Assembly: GCA_009693865.1 (NCBI GenBank)
Contig: SHWL01000010.1
Location: forward strand, 1-60,064
From: Acetobacteraceae bacterium
GTDB lineage: Bacteria > Pseudomonadota > Alphaproteobacteria > Acetobacterales > Acetobacteraceae
Reading direction: 5' to 3'
DNA length: 60,064 nucleotides
Below are positions 24,330-32,857 of this stretch, piece after piece. Below the pieces are notes generated by a model that was not told where the DNA came from, made no database searches, and was given only the letters and a program-made list of their open reading frames with translations. Position numbers and translations under genes: made by a program. The first letter of the stretch is position 1. The number at the start of each line of letters is the position of its first letter.

Positions 24330-25472
24330 ATGAAAGTTGGTACCGCGATCAGCATTCTCGCCCAACCCGGGCGTCCGGATTCCGCGCTTTATCACGAGCA
24401 CATGTCGATGGGCGACCTGGCCGAGCCCCTGGGTTACGACTCGCTGTTCGCGCTGGAACATCATTTCACCGGTTACTCCATGTCGCCGGCGCCGTTGCAG
24501 TTGCTGAGTTATTACGCGGGCCGCACGTCGCGTATCACGCTTGGCACCTGCGTCATCGTATTGCCCTGGCATGATCCGATCCGCGTCGCCGAGCAGATCG
24601 CGCTTTTGGATGTCATCAGCGGCGGACGCACGCTGATGGGCTTCGGCCGCGGCGCCGCCACGGTGGAATACGAGGGCTTCCGCATCCCGATGGGCGAGGC
24701 GCGCGGCCGCTTCGTCGAGTCCGCCCAACTGATCATCAAGGCGCTCACTCACGACGAGTTCGAATGGGACGGCGAGTTCTTCAAAATTCCTCGTACGTCG
24801 ATCCGCCCGCGCCCCATCTCGCACCCGGAACGGCGTTTTCACGCCTCGTCCGTCAGTCCGGAATCGGCGGAGATCATGGCGAAGCTTGGTTTCGGCATGT
24901 TGATCGTCATGCAAAACGAATGGCCAAAGGCGGCCGAAGACGTGCATAAATATCGCGCCGTCACGCAAAGTGTCGGTCATACGCCGAAGCCGCCGATCGT
25001 GCTGACCAATGTCGCCTGCGCGCCGACCCGGGAAGAGGCCCGCGAATGGGCCGTCGGCTACCTGGGCGAGAAGTGGGATTCCATCGATAACCACTACCAT
25101 TTCTCGGATGGCCATCTGTCGAACGTGAAGGGGTATGAATCATACGGCAAACTGGCGAAGACCTACATGAAGATGAAAGATCCCGGCTTCCGTTCGAAAG
25201 CCACGGATTTCTACGTCAGCATCCAGATCGCGGGCACACCCGATGACTGCATCCAGCAGATCGGCGAACTGCGCCGCCTGACGGGGATGGATCATCTCGT
25301 GACCGAATTCTCCTTCGGATCGATGCCGCATCATCTGGCGGAGCGGAACATGCGTCTGTTCGCCGATCAGGTGCTGCCTGTGCTGCAACGGGACGCCGCG
25401 TTCCAGGGAGAGATTCTACCCGCGCCGCTCGCCACGCAGGGAGAGGCCGAACGGTTGTTCGCCCCGGCCTGA
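24330..25472 (+). CDS. Luciferase-like flavin-dependent monooxygenase (LLM class)
   Basis: A 380-residue bacterial-luciferase-fold enzyme that uses FMNH2 from a separate reductase. The early FALEHHFTGYSMSP, RITLGTCVIVLPWHDPIRVAE and DVISGGRTLMGFGRG are family hallmarks, and a C-terminal QIGELRRLTGMDHLVTEF follows. No flavin reductase gene is nearby. It is translated just after the dioxygenase and probably oxygenates the same aromatic or its precursor. Full length for the family. Confidence 0.88.
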   Translation: MKVGTAISILAQPGRPDSALYHEHMSMGDLAEPLGYDSLFALEHHFTGYSMSPAPLQLLSYYAGRTSRITLGTCVIVLPWHDPIRVAEQIALLDVISGGRTLMGFGRGAATVEYEGFRIPMGEARGRFVESAQLIIKALTHDEFEWDGEFFKIPRTSIRPRPISHPERRFHASSVSPESAEIMAKLGFGMLIVMQNEWPKAAEDVHKYRAVTQSVGHTPKPPIVLTNVACAPTREEAREWAVGYLGEKWDSIDNHYHFSDGHLSNVKGYESYGKLAKTYMKMKDPGFRSKATDFYVSIQIAGTPDDCIQQIGELRRLTGMDHLVTEFSFGSMPHHLAERNMRLFADQVLPVLQRDAAFQGEILPAPLATQGEAERLFAPA

Positions 25473-25523
25473 GGGAAAGCCACGCGGTGGAAAGGATGAC
25501 TTATCGCCCGCCCCGCCCCCACC

Positions 25524-25600
25524 GTCATGGCCCGGCTTGTCCGGGCCACCTGCTCCAGCACAGTACCGCGACCGGTGGCCCGGACGAGCCGGGCCATGAC
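25524..25600. repeat. Intergenic 77-bp palindromic element, copy 4
   Basis: Arms 25524-25550 and 25574-25600 are near-perfect 27-bp reverse complements (one difference). The 23-bp centre read on the minus strand, GGTACTGTGCTGGAGCA, matches copies 1 and 2, so this copy is inverted relative to them. It lies between the convergent monooxygenase and yggS genes. Confidence 0.88.
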
Positions 25601-25650
25601 GGTTTTGGGAGAAAACTTCCAACCACATGGGCCTTATCCTGATGCTTATG
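25592..25650 (-). repeat. 59-bp interspersed repeat, copy 1
   Basis: Read on the minus strand, CATAAGCATCAGGATAAGGC and the following bases match 46189-46247 without gaps, about 45 of 59 by eye. It joins the 77-bp palindrome through a shared GTCATGGC. A partial extra arm (GCCGGGCCATGAC) follows at 25658-25670. Confidence 0.7.
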
Positions 25651-25699
25651 CAGACAAGCCGGGCCATGACGGCGCGGGATGGGCCGAGGCTGTTTGGCC

Positions 25700-26359
25700 T
25701 TACCCTCGCCCGCCAAAGATCGCGGTGCCAACTCGCACCAACGTCGCTCCGCACTCAATGGCGATCTCGTAATCGGCTGACATCCCCATCGAAACGACAC
25801 CCAGTCCATGCCTCGCGGCGCGGTCCGCGAGCCACGTGAAATGCGGTCGCGGATCTTCGTCATGCGGAGGGATGCACATCAACCCTTTTAGCCCGGCACC
25901 GAAACGGGCTTTGCAATCGGCGATGAACGCGTCGGCGTCGTCGCGAGGCACGCCGGATTTCTGCGCCTCAGCGCCCGTGTTCACCTCGATCAGTAACGAC
26001 GGCCGGCGGCCCTCCTTGTCCATCGCCGCCGCGATGGCATCCGCCAGTCTCGGCCGGTCCAACGTTTCGATGACGTCGCCGATCCGCACCGCCTCACGCG
26101 CCTTGTTGGTTTGCAAACCGCCAATCAGATGCAGGCTGAAACGGTGCGCCGCGCGCAAGGCGGGGAATTTGGTTTCGGCTTCCTGGACGCGGTTCTCCCC
26201 GAACACGGTCTGACCGGCGGCCAGCGCCGCCAAAACCGCCTCGACCGGTTTGGTCTTGGAAACCGCGACCAGGGTCACATCCTCGGGCTTACGGCCGGCC
26301 CTGAGCGCGGCATTGGCGATCCTGTCCCGCACCTCCCGCAGATTGTCCTCGATCGTCAT
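25700..26359 (-). CDS. yggS: YggS/PLPBP family pyridoxal-phosphate homeostasis protein
   Basis: A 219-residue fold-type III PLP-binding protein. The cofactor Lys lies in TLVAVSKTKP (Lys36-38 region), HLIGGLQTNKAREAVR is the conserved second block, and GVVSMGMSADYEIAIECGAT and VRVGTAIFG bind the phosphate. It buffers PLP and affects amino-acid metabolism and has no known enzymatic reaction. It overlaps a small upstream gene by 4 bp. Length is typical. Confidence 0.95.
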   Translation of the reverse strand: MTIEDNLREVRDRIANAALRAGRKPEDVTLVAVSKTKPVEAVLAALAAGQTVFGENRVQEAETKFPALRAAHRFSLHLIGGLQTNKAREAVRIGDVIETLDRPRLADAIAAAMDKEGRRPSLLIEVNTGAEAQKSGVPRDDADAFIADCKARFGAGLKGLMCIPPHDEDPRPHFTWLADRAARHGLGVVSMGMSADYEIAIECGATLVRVGTAIFGGRG

Positions 26360-26568
26360 GGCCCGGGTGTCCTTTCAGCGATCGCGGCGGCGAGTTCGTC
26401 GCCCTCCAGCACGATCTGCCGGCCGAAGGTGATCCGCACCGCCCGCCAGGCCGGATCGGACACGGCGTCAGTCAGCGCGGAGGCAAGATCGGGCTCCATC
26501 AACAGGCCTTCGTTGCCGTCAGCGGACTCGCGGTGCAGCAGGTAATAAATTGGAACGGAACAGGCCAT
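26356..26568 (-). CDS. Small hypothetical protein upstream of yggS
   Basis: A 70-residue protein (MACSVPIYYLLHRESADG at the start, then GRQIVLEGDELAAAIAER), unrecognised. It has a good AGGAG before ATG 26568 and its stop overlaps the yggS start by 4 bp, so it is very probably translated. No membrane helix. The sequence looks like a small alpha/beta domain. Its function is unknown; operon position suggests a role near yggS. Confidence 0.65.
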   Translation of the reverse strand: MACSVPIYYLLHRESADGNEGLLMEPDLASALTDAVSDPAWRAVRITFGRQIVLEGDELAAAIAERTPGP

Positions 26569-26612
26569 TTCGCGTCTCCTGTCAGAGCCAGATCGGGAAG
26601 TCCCGCACGGTG

Positions 26613-26921
26613 TCAGTTCCCGGGCCGAGGCGGAAGCGGGGGCATCGCATCGAGCACCGGCAGCCCATGCAGAACATCGCTTCGCGGGTCGTGCAACCCG
26701 CTTGACGGCTGCGTCGCGGGCCCAGGTTCGGCACAACCCCTGCCAGCGCTGGTGGCGTGGCTCAGCAATCCCTGACGCGGCAACGGACGGCCGGACAGAT
26801 CCAGTGGCGCGGGCAATTGCTCCCTTGGAATGGCCGTGGGCGCACACGGAATTGGCAGCGGCGCGGCGGCCAGCAGAAACGGTACGGCGAGCAGCAGCAG
26901 TCTGGCGTGCGTCGGTGCCAC
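26613..26921 (-). CDS. Small exported hypothetical protein
   Basis: A 102-residue frame with a clear Sec-type signal (ARLLLLAVPFLLAAAPLPI, residues 6-24) followed by a Pro-rich, low-complexity chain. It follows hpnN on the same strand with an 18-bp gap, so co-transcription is likely. I do not recognise the family, and its high Pro content makes the coding call less certain than its neighbours. Confidence 0.5.
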   Translation of the reverse strand: MAPTHARLLLLAVPFLLAAAPLPIPCAPTAIPREQLPAPLDLSGRPLPRQGLLSHATSAGRGCAEPGPATQPSSGLHDPRSDVLHGLPVLDAMPPLPPRPGN

Positions 26922-26939
26922 CTCCCGTCAACGTCACAG

Positions 26940-29540
26940 TCAATCATTGCTCGCCCGATGGCGCGGCGGGCCCAGGGCCGCCAGAACCGCCGGGACGAAC
27001 ACAAGGCTCGCGATAAGCGTGCATCCCAGGCTGACCAGAAGCAACACCCCCATGCTGGCCGTTCCGGGGTGGCCCGACAGTGCCAGCGACCCGAACGCGG
27101 TGCCGGTCGTCAGGGCCGAGAACACGATGGCCCGAGCCGTCGCCGAACCGAGCGGAGCGGTCATGCCCGCGCGCCAGTTCATCACGAAATACACGTTGAA
27201 CGACACACCGACTCCCAGCAGCAGCGGCAGCGCGATGATGTTGGCGAAGTTGAGCGGCATCGACATCAGGACCGCGACATACAGGGTCAGCAGCCCCGAC
27301 AGGACCAGCGGCGCGACCACCAGGATCACATCCAGCGGACGCCGCAGAATCAATGACAGAATGACCAGGATCGCCACCAGCGCTCCGATCGCGGCGTCCC
27401 GGAATGAGGTCACGATGGTGTCGCTGGTGGCGGCGATGATAACGGCCGAGCCACCCGCGTCCGGCGCGATTCGCGCGACCTCCCCGGTGAACGCGGCGAT
27501 CCCGCCTCCGCTACGCACATCGGACCTGGGCACCACCTGCAACCGGGCGCGACCGTCGGGCAAAAGCCAGTCCCGCTTTATGTCCGCCGGTATGTCGGCC
27601 TGCGTTACCGGGCCGGCGGCGAGCGCGCTCCGCAGGTGATCCAATTGAAGCGGCAGAAAGCGGGTCAGCGCCGCGTTCGTCGCCATGGCCAGATCGTCGG
27701 GTGCATTCCGCAAGACCCGAAGATCGGCGGCAACCTCGGCCAACGGATGATCGCCCGGTAATTTCGGTAGCGCTGGTTCGATCTGCGCCAGAGCCACGCG
27801 TGCCGCGAGCCGTACCTGATCCGGGGTGATCGGCGCGGCCGGTGGCGTGGCGGCCAGGGTGGGCGCCAGAATGGCTCGCGCGTCGGCGATCACCGCCCGT
27901 TTCTTATCTTGATTTTCGGGCACGAAACTGTCGAGGCTCCGCACCTCCGCGACAGTGGGCAGGGCCCGTAACCGGTCCGCGATCGATGCCGCCGCGCGCT
28001 GGTCTGGCAGCACGACATCGATCGTGTACGGGTTGGTGACGGGGTCATCGAGCAGATCGCGCAACGTGCGCATCGCCTCGGTCGAGGTGTTCTTGGTGTG
28101 CAACGGATCGGAGTCGAACGTCAGGCGCGGGGACACCGCCACCGCGAGGCCGATCAGCGCGAGGAACACGCCCAGAAGCCACCGCTGGTGGGTCTGGATC
28201 CAGGGATCGAGCGGCGCGGACCAGGCGAATCCGATCGCGCTCGCCTCATCGGGCGGGTTGAACAAGGTGATGGCCGCCGGCAAAAACGAGACCGTGCACA
28301 GGAAGGCAATCAACATGCCGCCGCCGGCGATCAAACCCAGTTCCGCGACTCCGGAGAATGAGGTCGGCACGAAAGCCAGGAACCCCGCGGCCGTCGCCAG
28401 CGCGGCGCAAAGGATCTGCACTCCGGCCTTGCCGCCCGTCAGGATCATTCCATGAACCGGATCGCCGGTGACATGGCGGTATTCGCGATAGCGGACGGAG
28501 AACTGAATCGCGAAATCCACCGCGATCCCAACGAACAGGACGCCGAACCCAACCGATACGAGGTTCAGCGTGCCGACCGCGACGGCGGCGAACAGCACTG
28601 TCAGCATTAAGCCGAGGCCCAGGGTGAGCATGATCGGAACGATCAGGCGCCACGTCCGCACCGCCAGAAACAGCCATAGCGCGATCAGGATGACGCTGCC
28701 GATCAGGCCGGCAACCGCGCCCTCGGCGACGGTCGCGAACTCCTCATCGGTCAGGGCGACCTGGCCGGTAATGCGCACATGGGCATCGCCGGATTTCACG
28801 AACTCCAACTGGGCGATCGCCTCGCGCACGGCTCTGGTCGCCGCGCCGCCTGGCTCCAGAGCGCCAAAATCCTGTTTGGGTTGGATCAGTACGAAGCGAT
28901 AGGGGCCGGCGAGGCCGGACAGGCCCGCGCCCAACAGCTTTTGCCAGGACAGCGGCCTTGGCTTGCCAGCGGCGGCGTCGGCGAGCACCTCGTGGAAGGC
29001 GCGGATCGAGTCCAGATACGGCGTCAGGTCGGCGCCGCCCTTGCTAACGCCAATCCCCAGTAGTGCCAGCGCCGAGAACAGCCCTCGCGCGGTGGGATCC
29101 GCGGCCAACTGACCGATGAACGGCTGCGCGTCGATCGTCCGGTCCATGATTTTGATTAGCTGCGGAAGGTCGACGAACAACAGCCCATTCTTATCGAAAT
29201 AGGGCGAGGCATCGGGCCGCTGCGCGAAATGGAAGTGAACGTGGTCCTGGCTTAACGCCTCGGTCAGCGCCGCGGCGGTGGCGTCGGCCTGCTCGGGTTC
29301 CCGCGCGTCGATCACCGCGACCAGCAGATCGAAGAACTGTGGGAAATCCCGTTTCATTTCATGCACATGGCGGCGCCATGGCAAGGTGTCGGAGAACATC
29401 AGGTCGGTTTCGGTGCTGACCCCGAGGCGTGTCGCCGCGACACCGCCGGACAGCAGAGCGAGCAAAAATCCGGCGAGCATGACCAGCACGGCGTGGCGGC
29501 GGCTGGTGTCCGTCAGGCCGGCAAGCAGGCGATTCAGCAT
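26940..29540 (-). CDS. hpnN: HpnN-like hopanoid RND transporter (MMPL family)
   Basis: An 866-residue RND-superfamily exporter. One helix (about 17-37) precedes a large periplasmic loop and a six-helix block with VGFGVLFVGIAVDFAIQFSV; a second loop and six-helix block with NIIALPLLLGVGVSFNVYFV follow. Length and duplicated architecture match HpnN, which moves hopanoids to the outer membrane. Other MMPL lipids cannot be excluded, because no shc or hpn gene lies in the window. ATG 29540 was chosen at the similarity start. A small exported protein follows downstream. Confidence 0.88.
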   Translation of the reverse strand: MLNRLLAGLTDTSRRHAVLVMLAGFLLALLSGGVAATRLGVSTETDLMFSDTLPWRRHVHEMKRDFPQFFDLLVAVIDAREPEQADATAAALTEALSQDHVHFHFAQRPDASPYFDKNGLLFVDLPQLIKIMDRTIDAQPFIGQLAADPTARGLFSALALLGIGVSKGGADLTPYLDSIRAFHEVLADAAAGKPRPLSWQKLLGAGLSGLAGPYRFVLIQPKQDFGALEPGGAATRAVREAIAQLEFVKSGDAHVRITGQVALTDEEFATVAEGAVAGLIGSVILIALWLFLAVRTWRLIVPIMLTLGLGLMLTVLFAAVAVGTLNLVSVGFGVLFVGIAVDFAIQFSVRYREYRHVTGDPVHGMILTGGKAGVQILCAALATAAGFLAFVPTSFSGVAELGLIAGGGMLIAFLCTVSFLPAAITLFNPPDEASAIGFAWSAPLDPWIQTHQRWLLGVFLALIGLAVAVSPRLTFDSDPLHTKNTSTEAMRTLRDLLDDPVTNPYTIDVVLPDQRAAASIADRLRALPTVAEVRSLDSFVPENQDKKRAVIADARAILAPTLAATPPAAPITPDQVRLAARVALAQIEPALPKLPGDHPLAEVAADLRVLRNAPDDLAMATNAALTRFLPLQLDHLRSALAAGPVTQADIPADIKRDWLLPDGRARLQVVPRSDVRSGGGIAAFTGEVARIAPDAGGSAVIIAATSDTIVTSFRDAAIGALVAILVILSLILRRPLDVILVVAPLVLSGLLTLYVAVLMSMPLNFANIIALPLLLGVGVSFNVYFVMNWRAGMTAPLGSATARAIVFSALTTGTAFGSLALSGHPGTASMGVLLLVSLGCTLIASLVFVPAVLAALGPPRHRASND

Positions 29541-29767
29541 TGGGCTACGGCGACTCGAGGAGGGTGGCCCGTGATAGTCGGTTGGTCCGGGCTGGTCCAC
29601 CGCGGGCGATCCTTGGGCCCCGGTCAGGAGGGCCTCATCGCATCGTCCATCAGACCGGCCGGGTGGCGGCAAATCGCCAGGTTCGGATCGATGGTCAGAC
29701 CGGTGGGAATGGAGGCACAAAAGTATGAAGAACCGGTTAATCTCGTCGAAACAAGGCGGGTGCGCGC

Positions 29768-30985
29768 GTGAATTTGTGGCGCCGCGCGGGAAAATCGCGT
29801 ACCTCTGAAGGGGTGAATTCTCACGGCAAAACGGAGTCGGCCGCCGCCAGGTCTGCCTCTCGGACGCTCACCGATCCCGCGGGCCATTATGCTTGCCTGG
29901 GCGTCGCGCCGTGGTCCTCGCCCGATACGATCACCGCCGCGTATCGCCGCAAGGCGCGCCTGGTGCACCCCGATGTCCCCGGGAGTGGCGATGCCGCGGC
30001 ATTCATGGAGTTGAAGCAGGCTTACGACGTGCTGGCCCACCCTGAACGCCGCGCGACCTACGACCGGTTGGCGCGTGTGGCGGCCACGCCGGAACAGGAG
30101 CCGGGCGAGATCGACCCGATGCCGTTCCCGGAAATGAGGGCGGCGCCCGCCCGGCACCCAAGATGGCACGATCTGCCCGTGGTGGTCTGGGCTGGCATGG
30201 CCGTGATGCTGTTGGTCGGTCTGATCGAGGTCGGACTGCATCTGAGGTCATCGCCGTCTCAGACCCGGCAGGAGGCGATCCCCGCCACCGCCCGGGACGT
30301 GCCCGCGCCCATGCCGGACGAGCCCGCGCGCGCGATCTATGGTCCCGCCCCGGTGCGGCTGGCGGGCACGCCGAATTACTACATCGTTCCCACGTCCAGC
30401 GCCGCCATGTTGTGGCGGGCCGGCGACGGGAAGACTGCGATGGTGCCGTGGGGGCCGTTGCCGCCGTTCAGCGCCGTGCAAGGGCTCCGGTTGCACAAGG
30501 ACACCGGGATGGTGGAGGTCCGGGTTACCGACACCGCCAACGGCTTCGTCGAGGCCGCGCGGCTGAACCCGGGCGACACGGCGGCGGCGTCCCGGGCGTG
30601 GTGCACCTATCATGCCGGCCCCGCGCCCGCGAATGGCGAGGTCCTGAGCCGTGGCGGCACGGGCCGGTCCCGGCTGACGATCGACAATCGCTCCGGTCAG
30701 CCGGCGGTGGTGAAAATCCGTGGCGCCGATGGAGCCGTGCTGGCCAGCGTCTTCCTCAATCCGGCCGGAGAGACCGCGCTCGAAGGGTTGCCCGAGGTGC
30801 CAGCACGGTTCGAATTCGCCACCGGGGAGGTCTGGAGCCGCGCCTGCCATGCGTTTTCCGCCGGCATGCGGGCGCGAACTTTGGTGGGACTCCTGGCGGT
30901 TGACACTCTGTCCCGGCTGACGATTCCGCCCGCCCCCGGAGTCGAGGTGACCGATTTGTCCGACCAGGCGTTCCAGCACCAGTAG
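29768..30985 (+). CDS. Membrane-anchored J-domain protein
   Basis: A 405-residue protein. A J-domain lies at about 38-105 with the DnaK-activating HPD at 67-69, then a single membrane helix (about 136-158) and a 245-residue region of unknown fold on the other side with no Gly/Phe or zinc-finger parts. It would recruit DnaK to the membrane. The C-terminal region (TPNYYIVPTSSAAMLW, AWCTYHAGPAPANG) is not recognised and probably periplasmic. Start choice is uncertain: GTG 29768 or GTG 29812. It is divergent from hpnN with 227 bp between. Confidence 0.75.
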   Translation: MNLWRRAGKSRTSEGVNSHGKTESAAARSASRTLTDPAGHYACLGVAPWSSPDTITAAYRRKARLVHPDVPGSGDAAAFMELKQAYDVLAHPERRATYDRLARVAATPEQEPGEIDPMPFPEMRAAPARHPRWHDLPVVVWAGMAVMLLVGLIEVGLHLRSSPSQTRQEAIPATARDVPAPMPDEPARAIYGPAPVRLAGTPNYYIVPTSSAAMLWRAGDGKTAMVPWGPLPPFSAVQGLRLHKDTGMVEVRVTDTANGFVEAARLNPGDTAAASRAWCTYHAGPAPANGEVLSRGGTGRSRLTIDNRSGQPAVVKIRGADGAVLASVFLNPAGETALEGLPEVPARFEFATGEVWSRACHAFSAGMRARTLVGLLAVDTLSRLTIPPAPGVEVTDLSDQAFQHQ

Positions 30986-31040
30986 CACCGGCCTGTTTCG
31001 TGCTATCGCGCTTGTCCCGGAAGCGGAACAGGAGGGACGC

Positions 31041-31955
31041 ATGGCCATCGTATTGCAGGAATCGTTGCGCGGTTTGTTTTATGCCCCGTTCTACGTGGCA
31101 CTGGCGCACGACGCCTATGCGAAGGAGGGCGTGGAGGTGCGCTTCGTCAGCGCGCCCGAACCCGGCCGCGCCGGGATCGCGATCATGTCGGGGGAGGCCG
31201 ATGTGAACTGGGGCGGACCGATGCGGGTCATGCAGACCTATCATAACGATCCCGCCTGCGATCTCGTCAGTTTCGCCGAAGTGGTGACCCGCGATCCGTT
31301 CCTGCTGGTCGGGCGGGAGGCGCGGCCGGGATTCTCGGTTGGCGATCTCGAGGGGGCGCGGCTGGCCTCCGTCAGCGAGGTGCCGACGCCCTGGATGTGC
31401 CTACAGGAAGACCTGCGGCGGGCGGGTGTCGCGCCCGAAACGATCTCGCGGGTGCCCGATCGGACGATGGCGGAGAACTGCGCCGCGCTGCTGGCGGGGA
31501 CCGTCGATGCCGTGCAGGTGTTCGAACCGTTCGTTTCAACGTTGCTGGCAAATCACGGCTGTCATATCTGGTATGCGCAGGCGAGCCGGGGACCCACCAG
31601 CTACACGACGTTCTACGCCCGCCGCGGCACTCTGACCGCGCGGCGGGACGAGCTGACGCGGATGACGCGGGCAATTTACAAGACGCAACGATGGACGACG
31701 GACGCCTCGGGCGCCGCGATCGCCGAAGCTGTCCGGCCGTTCTTCCCGGACGTTCCGCCATCGATCCTCGAAGCCGCCTGCGCCCGCTACAAATCTCTGG
31801 GCATTTGGGGCCGGGATCCGATCCTGCCTCGAGCCGGGTACGACCGGTTACTGGAGAGCCTGGTCTCCGGCGGCTTCGTCCATCCCGGCACGCCGTTTTC
31901 AGTCGCCGTGGACAACAGCCTCGCGGAGGAGGCGGTGTCTGGTTCCGGGGGATGA
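31041..31955 (+). CDS. NMT1/THI5-like substrate-binding-fold protein
   Basis: A 304-residue type II periplasmic-binding-protein fold of the NMT1/THI5 family, with FYAPFYVALAHDAYAKEGVE, IMSGEADVNWGGPMRV and CAALLAGTVDAVQVFEPFVS. These bind pyrimidines, nitrate-like or aromatic acids, or make thiamine precursors. There is no signal peptide, and no ABC permease or ATPase lies nearby, so it is not an ordinary importer component as it stands. AGGAGG precedes ATG 31041. vsr follows 14 bp later. Confidence 0.8.
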   Translation: MAIVLQESLRGLFYAPFYVALAHDAYAKEGVEVRFVSAPEPGRAGIAIMSGEADVNWGGPMRVMQTYHNDPACDLVSFAEVVTRDPFLLVGREARPGFSVGDLEGARLASVSEVPTPWMCLQEDLRRAGVAPETISRVPDRTMAENCAALLAGTVDAVQVFEPFVSTLLANHGCHIWYAQASRGPTSYTTFYARRGTLTARRDELTRMTRAIYKTQRWTTDASGAAIAEAVRPFFPDVPPSILEAACARYKSLGIWGRDPILPRAGYDRLLESLVSGGFVHPGTPFSVAVDNSLAEEAVSGSGG

Positions 31956-31969
31956 GGTAAACTGCGGCG

Positions 31970-32407
31970 ATGTCCGAGTCGCCTCAACCCAGACCAGTCT
32001 TCGACGACGTACCCGCCGCGCGGCGGCGGAACCTCGCGGCGGTTGCGGCGAAAGATACGGGACCGGAACTGCGTGTGCGCCGGTGGCTGCACGCCATGGG
32101 CTACCGGTTCCGCCTGCACCGCCGCGATTTGCCGGGAACGCCAGATATCGTGTTGGCGGGCCGGCGCAAGATCGTCGAGGTCCGAGGGTGTTTCTGGCAT
32201 CGCCATCCCGATCCCGCGTGCCGTAACGCCGTGCTGCCCAGGACGCGGGCGGAGTGGTGGGCGGCGAAACTGGCGCGAAATGTGGCGCGCGACGAACGCA
32301 ATCTGGCGGCTCTGGCCGATGCCGGTTGGTCCGTTCTCGTGCTGTGGGAGTGCGAGCTTAAAGACGAGAGCGGCCTGGAGGCGCGGCTGCGGTCGTTCCT
32401 GTTGTGA
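31970..32407 (+). CDS. vsr: Very short patch repair (Vsr) endonuclease
   Basis: A 145-residue Vsr-family T:G mismatch endonuclease. GTPDIVLAGRRKIVEVRGCF with WHRHPD (residues 56-81) contains the catalytic Asp59 and zinc/Cys-His residues, and the C-terminal WSVLVLWECEL matches the family. Vsr normally repairs deaminated 5-methylcytosine beside a cytosine methyltransferase gene, but none is present in the window, so it is an orphan here. A methylase elsewhere is possible. Confidence 0.88.
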   Translation: MSESPQPRPVFDDVPAARRRNLAAVAAKDTGPELRVRRWLHAMGYRFRLHRRDLPGTPDIVLAGRRKIVEVRGCFWHRHPDPACRNAVLPRTRAEWWAAKLARNVARDERNLAALADAGWSVLVLWECELKDESGLEARLRSFLL

Positions 32408-32450
32408 TCGGGATCGATCCGGCTTCGATCCTCGGCCAATTCCCCGTCGC

Positions 32451-32475
32451 CATGGCCTGGATAAGCCAGGCCATG
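32451..32475. repeat. Short palindrome related to the repeat-arm family
   Basis: CATGGCCTGG and CCAGGCCATG are perfect 10-bp arms around ATAAG, 43 bp after vsr. It resembles one arm of the 77-bp elements and could end vsr transcription, though no T-run follows. Confidence 0.7.
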
Positions 32476-32513
32476 ACGGGACAGAGGGGGCATGTCAACG
32501 TTTAAGCGTGGTG

Positions 32514-32780
32514 GCATGATGCAGATGAAAAATGGTTACAAAACGCATGCATTTGTGAAGAGATTTTCACCACAAAGGCACAAATAACACAGAGGAGGAC
32601 TTTGTGTCCTTTGTGTCTTTGTGGTGAAAATGGAATGCGTCACAGCGCATGATGCGGATGAAAAATGGTTACAAAACGCATGGATTTGTGAAGAGATTTT
32701 CACCACAAAGACACAAAGAACACAGAGGAGGACTTTGTGTCCTTTGTATCTTTGTGGTGAAAATGGAATGCGTCACAGCG
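32514..32780. repeat. Two tandem 133-bp units with internal inverted repeats
   Basis: Units start at 32514 and 32647 and differ at only a handful of bases. Inside each, TTTTCACCACAAAG and its complement CTTTGTGGTGAAAA flank an imperfect hairpin (unit 1: 32564-32630) with GACACAAAG-type spacing. Composition is far more AT-rich than the genome. The array sits right after paaD and before vsr. It matches the general look of widespread CCACAAAGACACAAAG intergenic repeats. Confidence 0.9.
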
Positions 32781-32857
32781 GTAGATCGTAAGGCGGGCCG
32801 CGTGTCGGACTCGTGATGCCATGTCGAGTGTGACGCTAGCATGTCAGTAAGTTTCTT

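Noticed and set aside
24102-25115. 337-codon minus-strand frame over the dioxygenase and monooxygenase genes
   Set aside because: It crosses two real genes on the opposite strand and has an arginine-rich, motif-free translation.
26757-27639. Overlapping plus-strand frames opposite hpnN
   Set aside because: Low-complexity Gln/Arg/Ser-rich translations that are antisense to a clear RND transporter.
32514-32780. Possible CRISPR array
   Set aside because: Only two long units that repeat as a whole, including the would-be spacers; no short direct repeats with unique spacers and no cas genes.
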